A model generated the notes under the pieces. That model made no database searches. It was not told the origin of the DNA and was given only the letters and a program-made list of their open reading frames with translations. A stretch of 64,000 bases of DNA from an uncultured Paracoccaceae bacterium. Its GTDB lineage: Bacteria; Pseudomonadota; Alphaproteobacteria; Rhodobacterales; Rhodobacteraceae. This document shows, one piece after another, positions 16,581 to 24,707 of the stretch (position 1 is the stretch's first letter; the number at the start of each line of letters is the position of its first letter). The translations under genes were made by a program, and so were the position numbers. Location of the stretch: the NCBI GenBank assembly GCA_947498985.1, contig CANMMF010000013.1:1-64000 (forward strand), given 5' to 3'.

Positions 16581-17477
16581 TCAGGCCTTTGCAAAGGCGC
16601 TCCGGACGCCCGCCGAGGCCTGCGTCCGGAAGATCGAGGACGCATCCGGCGCGGGCGGCAGCGGCATGCGCACCGGCACCGCCTCCATCCGCGGTGTGAG
16701 GCAGGGTGATCCGGTGATCATGCGATCCTGCAGATCGTCCCAGAACCGCGCCTGCCCCAGCGCATGGAAATAGGCGTTCGAGCCGAGGATCGGCCAGGCA
16801 TCCGCCGCGGCGCATTCGTAAAACAGGATCTTGCGCGCGCGGTCGCTCACATTGGGCGCGGAGCCATGCAGCAGCCGCACGTGATGCACGGTCATGGAGC
16901 CCGCCTTGCCGGTCAGCGTCACCGCGCGATCGAAGTCGAATTCCGGATCGTCGGGGCTCACCGCGCCGGCAAAGACGCCGTTCACGCTGTGATCGAGCAA
17001 CGGGCCCTTGTGGCTGCCGGGGATCACCATCAGCGGGCCGTTGTCTTCGCCCACATCCTCCAGCATCAGACCGAAGGCCAGCAGCGTGTCGTTGGTATGC
17101 GGATAAAACGCCCAGTCCTGATGCCATTCCACCGCCGCCCCGCCGCCGGGCGCCTTGGTGTTGAGCTTGGAGGTCAGGATCGTGGTGTCGGGCCCCAGCA
17201 GATCGGTCAGCACTTCGGTGATCTGGGAGTTGCGCAGCAGCTCCCAGTAGAACGGGTCCTGCCTGTGCGGGATCTTGATCCGCGTGAGCCGCGGCGCGCT
17301 GGCGGAATGCCCGGTATCGAGGTCATAGACATCATCGCTGTCGCGCACATCGCGGGACGCATCGATCAGCGCGTCGGTGATCGCGCGCAGTCTGTCGAGC
17401 TCCGCTTGCGTCACCGCGTTCTCGATCATGAGGTACCCGTTTTCGGCATAAAACGCCTGTTGCGCAGATGTCAGCAT
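16581..17477 (-). CDS. Phytanoyl-CoA dioxygenase (PhyH) family protein, second copy
   Basis: This 298-residue Fe(II)/2-oxoglutarate oxygenase has WHQDWAFYPHTND with iron ligands His119 and Asp121, and a distal His204 in HHVRLLHGSAPN. Arginines follow in SDRAR. It differs clearly from the PhyH-like protein at 9.9 kb, so this is not a recent duplication. It is the downstream gene of a minus-strand pair with the hydroxyisobutyrate-dehydrogenase-like gene (15 bases apart), both read from operator 3. A hydroxylase followed by a dehydrogenase is a sensible two-step module, but the substrate is not evident. Confidence 0.87.
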   Translation of the reverse strand: MLTSAQQAFYAENGYLMIENAVTQAELDRLRAITDALIDASRDVRDSDDVYDLDTGHSASAPRLTRIKIPHRQDPFYWELLRNSQITEVLTDLLGPDTTILTSKLNTKAPGGGAAVEWHQDWAFYPHTNDTLLAFGLMLEDVGEDNGPLMVIPGSHKGPLLDHSVNGVFAGAVSPDDPEFDFDRAVTLTGKAGSMTVHHVRLLHGSAPNVSDRARKILFYECAAADAWPILGSNAYFHALGQARFWDDLQDRMITGSPCLTPRMEAVPVRMPLPPAPDASSIFRTQASAGVRSAFAKA

Positions 17478-17492
17478 GACCTGCCCCTCCTC

Positions 17493-18419
17493 TCAGCTTT
17501 CGCCGTCTTGACTCTCGCTGTCGCCCAGTGAGATGCCGTTCAGCCGCGCCACGTGATCCGACAGCATCGGCACGTAATCCCCGCCCGCGCCGATGGCCTC
17601 CACATGCGCATAGTAATGCCGCGCCGCCGCGGCCATCACGTTGACCACACCGGCATCGGTGGCCATCGCATTCACGTATCGCATGTCCTTGGCGGCATTG
17701 GTGATCGCGAACTTGTGGGCGTCGCGGTTGCGGTCGACCACGTAGCTCATGAACGTATCGAAAAAGCCGTTGCCCATGCGCGACGGCGCGATGACCTCGC
17801 GAAACTGCGCCGGGCTGATGCCGACCTTGGCCGCCAGCACCGAGGCTTCGGAAAAGAGCGCGCCGTAGCTCATCGCGATGAAGTTCATCAGCAGCTTCAT
17901 CTTGTGGCCATTGCCCACCGGGCCCATGTGGGTGATCGACCCGCTCCAGCATTCCAGCACCGGGCGCACGCGTTCCAGCACCTGCGCATCCGCGCCGACC
18001 ATGGCATCAAGCGTGCCCGCCTCCGCCTCTTTCGGGGTCCGGCCAAGCGGCGCGTCGACCATCGCCACGCCTTGCGCGTCCATCTCCTGAGCCAGCGCCA
18101 GGGTGGAGGTCGGATCGGCGGTGGTTGTGTCGACCACGATGAGCCCCTTGCGCGCGCCCGCCAGAATGCCATCGGGGCCGCGGATCACCGCTTCGACCTG
18201 CGCGGAGTTCGACAGGCAGATGTGGATCACATCGCATTGCTCGGCCATCGCGCGGGGCGAAGCCGCTTCCTGTGCGCCCAGCCCGATCAGAGTGTCGATG
18301 GGTGCGCGATTGACATTGCCCTTGACCCAGAGCGGATAGCCCCCCTCCAGGATGTTGCGTGCCATGCCATGGCCCATCAGGCCGACGCCGATAAACCCGA
18401 CAACGAGGGTCTCGCTCAT
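17493..18419 (-). CDS. 3-hydroxyisobutyrate dehydrogenase-like NAD(P)-binding beta-hydroxyacid dehydrogenase
   Basis: The 308-residue protein starts with the Rossmann motif GFIGVGLMG (8-16) and carries the beta-hydroxyacid dehydrogenase catalytic segment GNGHKMKLLMN with Lys175 and Asn179. The start at 18419 is set by the nucleotide-binding motif; the frame is open for a further 81 codons without homology. Relatives include tartronate semialdehyde reductase, 3-hydroxyisobutyrate dehydrogenase and L-threonate dehydrogenase (LtnD). No DUF1537 kinase accompanies it, so the LtnD route is not supported. It is the first gene under operator 3 on the minus strand. Confidence 0.88.
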   Translation of the reverse strand: MSETLVVGFIGVGLMGHGMARNILEGGYPLWVKGNVNRAPIDTLIGLGAQEAASPRAMAEQCDVIHICLSNSAQVEAVIRGPDGILAGARKGLIVVDTTTADPTSTLALAQEMDAQGVAMVDAPLGRTPKEAEAGTLDAMVGADAQVLERVRPVLECWSGSITHMGPVGNGHKMKLLMNFIAMSYGALFSEASVLAAKVGISPAQFREVIAPSRMGNGFFDTFMSYVVDRNRDAHKFAITNAAKDMRYVNAMATDAGVVNVMAAAARHYYAHVEAIGAGGDYVPMLSDHVARLNGISLGDSESQDGES

Positions 18420-18511
18420 GTGGTGCTCCTTCACTGACAGGTCCGCATCGCCACTCTGCCTGCCTTTGCGCAAGGCGCATCGGCGCAAAATTGCAGCGAC
18501 CGGCTTGACGA

Positions 18512-18527
18512 AAATGGTATACCATTT
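18512..18527. promoter_or_regulatory. Palindromic operator, site 3
   Basis: AAATGGTATACCATTT is a perfect 16-bp palindrome with the same GGTATACC core as sites 1, 2 and 4. It sits between the divergent dehydrogenase-PhyH operon and the LysE-oxidase operon. TTGACG at 18505-18510 is a good -35 element on the plus strand, and the palindrome begins immediately after it. A bound protein would exclude RNA polymerase. Confidence 0.75.
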
Positions 18528-18597
18528 ACTCTTCGATGCAAGACAAACCCCGGAGCCGCGCCCTGGCACAACAGGCCCCCTCACCCGCAGAACCCGC

Positions 18598-19203
18598 ATG
18601 CTGACATTTGCACTGGCGGTTGTGCTGCTGATCATCACCCCCGGCCCCGGCGTGCTGAGCACGGCAGGTTTCGGCGCGGCCTACGGCTTCTCGCCGTCGC
18701 TGCGCTATGTGCTGGGGCTTTTTCTGGGCACCAACATGGTCCTGCTGGCGGTGATCTCGGGGCTCGCGGCGGTGGTGCTGGCGATCCCGTGGCTGCGCTG
18801 GGTGCTGATGACGGCGTCGGTGGGCTATCTCATCTATCTCGCGGCGCGCATCGCGCTCGCCGGATCGCGGATCGCCTTCATGGAAGCGCAGAGCCCGCCC
18901 GGCGTGATGGGCGGCGTCCTGCTGCAGGCGATCAATCCCAAGGCCTATGCTGTCAACACCTCGCTGATCACCGGCTTCAACTATGCGCCCGAAAACCTCG
19001 CCTTCGAGGTGGCCACCAAGGTGCTGATCATGAACGCGATCTGGATCCCGATCCATCTTGCCTGGCTCTGGGCGGGCGCCAGCCTGCACCGGCTCGATCT
19101 GGCGCCCGCAACCCAGCGGCGGATCAATTTCGCCATGGCCGCGGCGATGCTGGCGGTGGTGGCGCTGGCGATCTGGTCGGCCTTCGGGAGCGGCACGGGA
19201 TGA
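18598..19203 (+). CDS. LysE-family exporter
   Basis: A 201-residue membrane protein with six hydrophobic segments and the LysE/RhtB signature ITPGPGVLS near residue 14, plus the conserved NPKA segment in the middle. The start at 18598 coincides with the first membrane helix. It exports amino acids or related small molecules. The stop overlaps the start of the flavoprotein gene by four bases (ATGA), so the two are translationally coupled. In this regulon it could relieve build-up of an intermediate. Confidence 0.88.
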   Translation: MLTFALAVVLLIITPGPGVLSTAGFGAAYGFSPSLRYVLGLFLGTNMVLLAVISGLAAVVLAIPWLRWVLMTASVGYLIYLAARIALAGSRIAFMEAQSPPGVMGGVLLQAINPKAYAVNTSLITGFNYAPENLAFEVATKVLIMNAIWIPIHLAWLWAGASLHRLDLAPATQRRINFAMAAAMLAVVALAIWSAFGSGTG

Positions 19204-20579
19204 GCTTTGCCGCCGCCGAAGGCGCCTTGCGCGCGCTGCTGGGCGACCGGCTGAGCACCGCGCGGGGCGCGCGCGACCAGCACGCCACCAACGAGGCTTA
19301 TTATCCGCTGTCCCCGCCCGATGCGGTGGCCTGGCCGCAGACCACCGCCGAGGTCTCCGCGATCCTGAAGATCTGCAACGATACCGGCTGTCCGGTCACC
19401 GCCTACGGGGCCGCCAGTTCGCTCGAAGGGCAGCATCTGGCGGTGGCGGGCGGCATCAGCCTCGACATGGGGCGGATGGACAAGGTGCTGCGGGTGATGG
19501 CCGAGGATCTCAACGTTGTGGTGCAGCCCGGGCTCACCCGCAACGCGCTCAACCGGGATTTGCGCGCCACGGGGCTCTTTTTCTCCGTCGATCCCGGTGC
19601 GGATGCGTCGGTGGGCGGCATGGCGGCGACGCGGGCCTCGGGCACGACGGCGGTGCGCTACGGCACGATGCGCGACAACGTTCTGGCGCTCGAGGCGGTC
19701 ATGGCCGATGGCACGGTGATCCGCACCGGCACGGCAGCGCGCAAATCGTCAACCGGCTACGATCTCAACCATCTGCTCGTCGGCTCCGAAGGCACGCTTG
19801 GCATCATCACCGAACTGACGCTGCGCCTGCATGGCATCCCGGAGGCGACCTCGGCCGCGATCTGCCGGTTTGCCTCGGTGGCGCAGGCGGTGGATTGCGT
19901 GATCACCACGATCCAGTGCGGGCTGCCCATGGCGCGGATCGAACTGGTGGACGAGATGATGGTGCGCGGCTTCAACCTGCACTCCGACGCGGGCCTGCCG
20001 GAAGAGCCACATCTGTTTCTGGAGTTTCAGGGCACGCAAGCCGGGGTCGCCGAACAGGTCGAGAGCTTTCAGGCCGTCGCCGAAGAGCATCGCGCGCAGG
20101 ACTGGCAAAGCGCCGAGACAACCGAGGCTCGCACGGCGCTCTGGGAGATGCGCCACAAGGCGCATTACGCCAATCTGGCCCTTGGGGGTCCGGGCTGCCG
20201 GATCTTTGCCACCGATGTCTGCGTGCCGATCTCGCGACTGGCCGAGGCGGTGGATCTCGCGCGTGCGGACGCCGCACAGCACGGCTTGCTGACGTCGGTT
20301 GTGGGCCATGTCGGCGACGGCAATTTCCACGTCTCGGTGATGATCGACCCCGACGATGCGGAAGAGCTGGCCCGCGCCAAGGCCTTCACTACAGCGCTGG
20401 GCGAGATGAGCCTCGGGCTTGGCGGCACGGTGAGCGGCGAACACGGGATCGGGCTCGGCAAGCAGCACATGATGCATGCCGAACACGGCGCGGCGCTGGC
20501 CTATATGCGGATGATCAAGGCAAGCTTCGATCCCAACGGTATTCTCAACCCGGGCAAGATGCTGCCCGGGGGCAACTGA
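19200..20579 (+). CDS. FAD-linked 2-hydroxyacid oxidase (D-lactate dehydrogenase cytochrome / GlcD type)
   Basis: The 459-residue flavoprotein has an N-terminal PCMH-type FAD domain (with YGAASSLEG and DPGADASVGGMAAT) and the C-terminal vanillyl-alcohol-oxidase-type domain. The diagnostic GHVGDGNFHV and SGEHGIG motifs are present. These enzymes oxidise D-lactate, glycolate or other D-2-hydroxy acids and pass electrons to cytochrome c or quinone. GlcE and GlcF partners are absent, which favours the single-subunit D-lactate dehydrogenase type. It could oxidise a hydroxy acid end product of the island's pathway. Confidence 0.9.
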   Translation: MSFAAAEGALRALLGDRLSTARGARDQHATNEAYYPLSPPDAVAWPQTTAEVSAILKICNDTGCPVTAYGAASSLEGQHLAVAGGISLDMGRMDKVLRVMAEDLNVVVQPGLTRNALNRDLRATGLFFSVDPGADASVGGMAATRASGTTAVRYGTMRDNVLALEAVMADGTVIRTGTAARKSSTGYDLNHLLVGSEGTLGIITELTLRLHGIPEATSAAICRFASVAQAVDCVITTIQCGLPMARIELVDEMMVRGFNLHSDAGLPEEPHLFLEFQGTQAGVAEQVESFQAVAEEHRAQDWQSAETTEARTALWEMRHKAHYANLALGGPGCRIFATDVCVPISRLAEAVDLARADAAQHGLLTSVVGHVGDGNFHVSVMIDPDDAEELARAKAFTTALGEMSLGLGGTVSGEHGIGLGKQHMMHAEHGAALAYMRMIKASFDPNGILNPGKMLPGGN

Positions 20580-20667
20580 GATGGATGGCGCCGGGCATCG
20601 GCGTCGCCGTTTCACCCTCTCGCCAACTTGCCCTAACATCCCCTGAACCCAAGAATCGGAGAGCGAC

Positions 20668-21636
20668 ATGAATATCCTGATCATCGGTGGCGGCGGCGTT
20701 GTCGGTCAGAAACTGGCCGCCGAGCTTGTCGCGCGCGGCGAATTGCGCGGCCGGGAGATCGATCGCATCACGCTTGCGGATATCAACCAGCCCAATGTCA
20801 TCCCCTCCACCGGCGTGTCGGTGCTGGCAGTGGAATGCGACATTTCCGATTACGCGTCGGTCGAGGCCTGCATAGGCGAAGACACCGACGTGATCTACCT
20901 GCTGGCGGCCATCGTCTCGGCCCATGCGGAAGAGGATTTCGAGGCCGGCTATCGGATCAACATGATGGGCACGCTGAACGTGCTCGACCGGGCGCGGGCG
21001 CTTGGCACCCGGCCTGTGGTGGTCTTCACCTCCTCGATCGCGGTGTTCGGCGGCGAGGTGCCCGATCCGATCACCGATCACACGCTGCTGAACCCGCAGA
21101 CCTCCTACGGCGCGCAGAAAGCCATCGGCGAGCTGCTGGTCACCGATTATTCGCGCAAGGGCTTTATCGACGGGCGCGGGTTCCGGCTACCGACGATCTC
21201 GGTGCGGCCCGGCGCGCCGAACCGGGCTGCGTCGTCCTTCATGTCATCGATCCTGCGCGAGCCGCTGAACGGTCAGGAGGCGATCTGCCCGGTGGACGAG
21301 GATTTCCTGCATTACTATCTCAGCCCGCGCGTCTGTGTGGAGAACCTGATCCGCGGCGCCGAAATCGCCGAGGAGGATCTGGGCCAGAACCGCTGCATGA
21401 TGATGCCGGGGCGGATGTGGGCGATCCGCGATCTGGTGGCGGCGATGACCGCGGTTGCGGGGCCCGAACCCGCCAGGCTGATCCGCTGGGAGGCGCAGCC
21501 CGAGATCAAGCGCATCGTCAGCGGCTGGCGGTTCGATCTGCGCCCGGAAAAGTCGATAAAGCTGGGCCTGAAGGCCGATGAGAGTTTCGAGGACAACATC
21601 CGCTATTACCTCGAAGACGACAAACCCGGCCCCTGA
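20668..21636 (+). CDS. denD: NAD-dependent epimerase/dehydratase, probable D-erythronate dehydrogenase
   Basis: An extended-SDR protein of 322 residues with GGGGVVGQ near the N-terminus, TSSIAVFGG, and a Tyr-x3-Lys pair in SYGAQKAIGE. The RLPTISVRPGAPNRAASSF and REPLNGQEAICPV segments are characteristic of the DenD group described in D-erythronate use. DenD oxidises D-erythronate to 2-keto-D-erythronate, which is normally phosphorylated by a DUF1537 kinase. That kinase is not in the window. The gene stands alone after an 88-base gap from the flavoprotein gene and is followed by hairpin repeat copy B. Confidence 0.65.
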   Translation: MNILIIGGGGVVGQKLAAELVARGELRGREIDRITLADINQPNVIPSTGVSVLAVECDISDYASVEACIGEDTDVIYLLAAIVSAHAEEDFEAGYRINMMGTLNVLDRARALGTRPVVVFTSSIAVFGGEVPDPITDHTLLNPQTSYGAQKAIGELLVTDYSRKGFIDGRGFRLPTISVRPGAPNRAASSFMSSILREPLNGQEAICPVDEDFLHYYLSPRVCVENLIRGAEIAEEDLGQNRCMMMPGRMWAIRDLVAAMTAVAGPEPARLIRWEAQPEIKRIVSGWRFDLRPEKSIKLGLKADESFEDNIRYYLEDDKPGP

Positions 21637-21751
21637 CGCGGCTTGGCAGGCCCACCTCTGTCACGCGCCGCCTGTCGCAACGCCCCCGGATCGCCGCCCG
21701 CACGCTCGACACATCCAGAACCCACGCGGCCCCGGAACGCCCCCCGCCCCC

Positions 21752-21800
21752 GCTTCATCTTGCCTCTGATCGCCGGGGGTGCCGGGGGGCTGGCCCCCGG
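21752..21800. repeat. Dispersed GC-rich hairpin repeat, copy B
   Basis: A CTTCATCTTGCC leader is followed by CCGGGGGG-CTGG-CCCCCGG at 21782-21800. The copy lies between the convergent denD-like and LysM genes. The leader closely matches copy A. Confidence 0.6.
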
Positions 21801-21892
21801 GCTCTGCTGCAAACCCGGAGCGCGCCGCCCATCTGACAGACATGCCCATGCCCCCCGCCGCACGCGGCGTCCGCACCAGCCCACCGGCCGGT

Positions 21893-22381
21893 TCAGAGAT
21901 CGTCGCGCGGGATCCGCAGGACCTGCCCGGGAAAGATCACGTCCGGGCTGCTCAGGATATGCTGGTTGGCCTCGAAGATCGGCTGGAACGCGTCGGTGCC
22001 GTATTGCGATTGCGCGATCCCGGTCAGCGTGTCGCCGGGAGCCACGGTATAGGGTTGCCAGCCGCCATATCCGGGCAGGATCCGGGGGCCGAACAGCACC
22101 GGGATCACCACCGAAGGCCCGTTTTCATTGCCGGTATTGTCGGCCAGCGTCACAAAGAGCCGGTTGAGCTGAAACGCGTTGTCTTCGGGAATGTCGATCG
22201 CGCCCTGAAACTGCCGCAGCCCGAGCGATCCGACGGTCACAAAGGACGCGTATTCGTCATGTCCTTCTGAGACGGAGATGCCGAGCGTGCCCTCGAAGGC
22301 CACGGCATTCCCCGCGATCAGAATGCGGGAGCCGACAAGATCGAAGGGCTGCGGTTGCTGAATATCGAGAGTCGGCGTCAT
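21893..22381 (-). CDS. Gmad2 immunoglobulin-like domain and LysM domain protein
   Basis: The 162-residue protein has an N-terminal beta-rich region (about 12-100) resembling the Gmad2 immunoglobulin-like domain. A C-terminal LysM domain (about 112-160) follows, with YTVAPGDTLTGIAQSQYGT and the terminal FPGQVLRIP. LysM binds N-acetylglucosamine polymers such as peptidoglycan. There is no signal peptide, so if exported it must use another route, or it acts at the cytoplasmic face or after lysis. It is a single gene, convergent with the denD-like gene. Confidence 0.8.
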   Translation of the reverse strand: MTPTLDIQQPQPFDLVGSRILIAGNAVAFEGTLGISVSEGHDEYASFVTVGSLGLRQFQGAIDIPEDNAFQLNRLFVTLADNTGNENGPSVVIPVLFGPRILPGYGGWQPYTVAPGDTLTGIAQSQYGTDAFQPIFEANQHILSSPDVIFPGQVLRIPRDDL

Positions 22382-22708
22382 CGAAAATCTCCTGCTGTGG
22401 CCGCGTGCGCCAGGGCGACGGGCGGCAAATCGGCCCGGGGGTGTACCTGCAGGATAGCAGATGTGGCCCTACTTATCGACGAAGTGAAGCGACAGCGCTC
22501 CCTCTTGGGTTGAAATCTGCCGACGCCATCTGACAAAATCCTCCAAAAAACAGCGTGTCTATGCTGGCGCGGCGTGGAAATTCCGCCAATTTGGGCAATC
22601 TTGCCCATTACCTGACGCTACGGCAACGGCACACTCCCGACACTTGAAAACACCGGCCGGCGCAGCTTTTGACGGCAAGGCGCCGGTCCAGCAGAAGGGA
22701 TCCCCGCC
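22382..22708. other. Intergenic region between divergent LysM and hypothetical genes
   Basis: This region should hold the promoters of both flanking genes. A short inverted repeat, GGGCAA-TC-TTGCCC, is at 22593-22606. I see no gene, repeat family or GGTATACC palindrome here, which marks the edge of one regulon block. Confidence 0.5.
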
Positions 22709-23176
22709 ATGAAACGCACGCTCGCAACCTTGTTGATGATCGCCGCCGCGCCGGCCTTTGCCGGTCAGTCCCACGATGTCAGCGGCACCTCCGTCGGACA
22801 GTCGGAGAACACCTATATCCCGGCCAGCGAAACGCTCATCTATATCGATCTCAAGACCACCTATGCGCTGCCGGAAAACGACACGCCTCTGGCGGGCATG
22901 ATCGGAGAGTGCGTGGGCTTCATGACCATCATGGTCGGCAGCGGCGCAAACGGCACCGGCGTCTGCGTCTGGACGGATGGCGACGGCGACACCTGGCACG
23001 GCCCCTGGGACGTGAAGGGCATGGGCGCGGATGGCGCCTCCGTCGGCCAGTGGCATGCGACGGGCGGCACCGGCAAGTTCGAAGGTGTGACCGGCGGCGG
23101 CACGTTCTCGTCGCTGACCAATCCCGAAAACGGCGAGAGTAAGCTCGACGTGATGGGCTCCGTCACGATGAAGTAG
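22709..23176 (+). CDS. Hypothetical secreted protein
   Basis: A 155-residue product with a clear Sec signal peptide (MKRTLATLLMIAAAPAFAG, cleavage after AFA). The mature part is rich in Gly, Thr and Asp and looks beta-stranded, ending with a GxFEGVTGGGTFSSLT stretch typical of small beta-barrel proteins. Two cysteines could pair. I do not recognise a named family. An AGAAGGGA site precedes the ATG. The small monooxygenase-like gene follows 70 bases later in the same direction. Confidence 0.7.
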   Translation: MKRTLATLLMIAAAPAFAGQSHDVSGTSVGQSENTYIPASETLIYIDLKTTYALPENDTPLAGMIGECVGFMTIMVGSGANGTGVCVWTDGDGDTWHGPWDVKGMGADGASVGQWHATGGTGKFEGVTGGGTFSSLTNPENGESKLDVMGSVTMK

Positions 23177-23246
23177 ACCGCCCACCACCCGGCAGGCGCG
23201 CGGATCTGCGCGCTTGCCGCTCTCCCCCATGAAAGGAGTCTGAGCA

Positions 23247-23525
23247 ATGCACGCACGGATCACCCATTTCGAAGCCAGCGACATGCCCGCCATCGAGGCG
23301 CAGCTTGAGAATCTGGCCGCCAAGACCTCCGAAATCCCGGGGCTGATCAGCTCCACCGCGCTCTGGAACGACGACGGCTCCGGCGCGCTGGTTGTGGTTT
23401 ACGAGACCGCCGAACAGGCCGCCGCCGGTCAGGCCATCGGGCTGGCGATCTGGAACGGCATCATGGGCCATCTCAAAGGCATGCCAAGCGCGACCGAATA
23501 CGCCAAGGTGCACAAGATGAAGTGA
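23247..23525 (+). CDS. Small ferredoxin-like/ABM-type (dimeric alpha-beta barrel) protein
   Basis: The 92-residue protein has the alternating strand/helix pattern and size of antibiotic-biosynthesis-monooxygenase-like dimeric alpha-beta barrel proteins. A KTSEIPGLISSTALWNDD segment corresponds to the family PGxxxxxxxx strand. A GAAAGGAGT ribosome site is just upstream. The catalytic residues of a particular enzyme are not identifiable, so the role is open. It follows the secreted hypothetical gene. Confidence 0.65.
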   Translation: MHARITHFEASDMPAIEAQLENLAAKTSEIPGLISSTALWNDDGSGALVVVYETAEQAAAGQAIGLAIWNGIMGHLKGMPSATEYAKVHKMK

Positions 23526-23653
23526 GCCCGCGGCTGCGTCAGATGACCGTCGGCACCGGGGTCCGCCGGAGCGGGTTTCGCGCATCTGGCCTTTTATGAC
23601 CCCGGGGCCTGCTGCAACCGCGGCCCGAACGGCCCCTGCGCGCCCTGCCCCGG

Positions 23654-24592
23654 TCAGTTCACCGGGGTCAGCAAGGCGTCGCCCGCATGGAAGGCCGCGA
23701 TGTTGTCGCGCTGCAGCCCGGCCATCGCCGCGCGGGTCTGATGTGTGCCCGAGCCCTGATGCGGCTGGATCACCACGTTGGGCAGCGCGTGGAAGCGCGG
23801 GTCGATATCGGGCTCACCCAGAAACACGTCGAGCGCCGCGCCGCCGAGCCTGCCGTCTTCCAGCGCGTCCAGAAGCGCCGCTTCGTCCACCGTGCTGCCG
23901 CGCGAGATGTTGACGAGGATGCCATCGGGGCCAAGCGCTTCGATCACCCCGGCGGAGACGAATTTCTCGGTCTCGGCGCCGCCCACAAGCGATACGATCA
24001 GATAGTCCACGGCGCCCGCCAGCGCCACCGGATCGGCGTGATGCGTCCAGCCGGGCGTGTCCTTGGCGCTGCGCGAGAAATAGTGGATCTCCATCTTGAA
24101 GGCGGCGAGCCGGTCGGCGATCTCGCGCCCGATGCGGCCAAGCCCGACAATGCCCGCGCGTCCGCCGCTGATCTTGCGGTTGAGGCGGTATTCGCCCTTG
24201 TCCTTCCACTGCCCCGAGCGCGCCCAGGCCGAGGCGTGCTCCATCTCACGGCCCTGCATCAGCAGCATGCCCACCGCCAGATCGGCCACATCGTCGTTCA
24301 GCACGTCCGGCGTGTTGGTGACCTTGATGCCGCGCGCATCTGCGGCCGCCACGTCGATCGCGTCGTAGCCCACGCCGTAATTGGCGATGAGGCCAAGTGC
24401 AGGGAGCGCATCCATGACCGCGCCGTCAAACGCGGCGTGGCCCTTGAACGCCACCGCGGTGATCGCGTCGCGCGTGGCGGCGTCGAGATCGGCCACCTCA
24501 CCGGCCGCCGCCACAAAGACCGGGTCGAACGCCTCGACAAGGGCTGTGCGGTCAGTGTCGGTGAATGTGCCGATGGCGAGCGTCTTGGTCAT
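23654..24592 (-). CDS. D-isomer-specific 2-hydroxyacid dehydrogenase
   Basis: The 312-residue enzyme has GLGRIGREIA (150-159) for NAD(P) binding and the catalytic set Arg231 (SRGSTVDE), Glu260 and His278. The catalytic His sits in PHQGSGT rather than the usual PHIGSAT. Relatives reduce glyoxylate, hydroxypyruvate or other 2-keto acids. The start at 24592 fits the family length; the open frame runs 95 codons further upstream across the operator. It is divergent from an aminotransferase, with operator 4 between them. Together they could interconvert a keto acid, a hydroxy acid and an amino acid. Confidence 0.9.
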   Translation of the reverse strand: MTKTLAIGTFTDTDRTALVEAFDPVFVAAAGEVADLDAATRDAITAVAFKGHAAFDGAVMDALPALGLIANYGVGYDAIDVAAADARGIKVTNTPDVLNDDVADLAVGMLLMQGREMEHASAWARSGQWKDKGEYRLNRKISGGRAGIVGLGRIGREIADRLAAFKMEIHYFSRSAKDTPGWTHHADPVALAGAVDYLIVSLVGGAETEKFVSAGVIEALGPDGILVNISRGSTVDEAALLDALEDGRLGGAALDVFLGEPDIDPRFHALPNVVIQPHQGSGTHQTRAAMAGLQRDNIAAFHAGDALLTPVN

Positions 24593-24657
24593 CAGGTGGG
24601 CTCCTTGATCTGGTGCGCCGCGGGGGTCGGCGGCGGCGGTTTCCCTGTCGGGGTTTC

Positions 24658-24667
24658 TGGTATACCA
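24658..24667. promoter_or_regulatory. Palindromic operator, site 4
   Basis: TGGTATACCA is flanked by TTTC on the left and AATT on the right, so the match to sites 1-3 is weaker on one side. It lies between the divergent hydroxyacid dehydrogenase and aminotransferase genes, 40 bases before the latter's ATG. Confidence 0.65.
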
Positions 24668-24707
24668 AATTGGGCGACGATCCCAGCCCTGACCTCGGAG
24701 GTGCCAG

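Noticed and set aside
17493-21636. Complete L-threonate/D-erythronate pathway (LtnD, DenD with DUF1537 kinase)
   Set aside because: Dehydrogenase-like genes are present but no DUF1537 kinase, aldolase OtnC or isomerase OtnI was found in the window.
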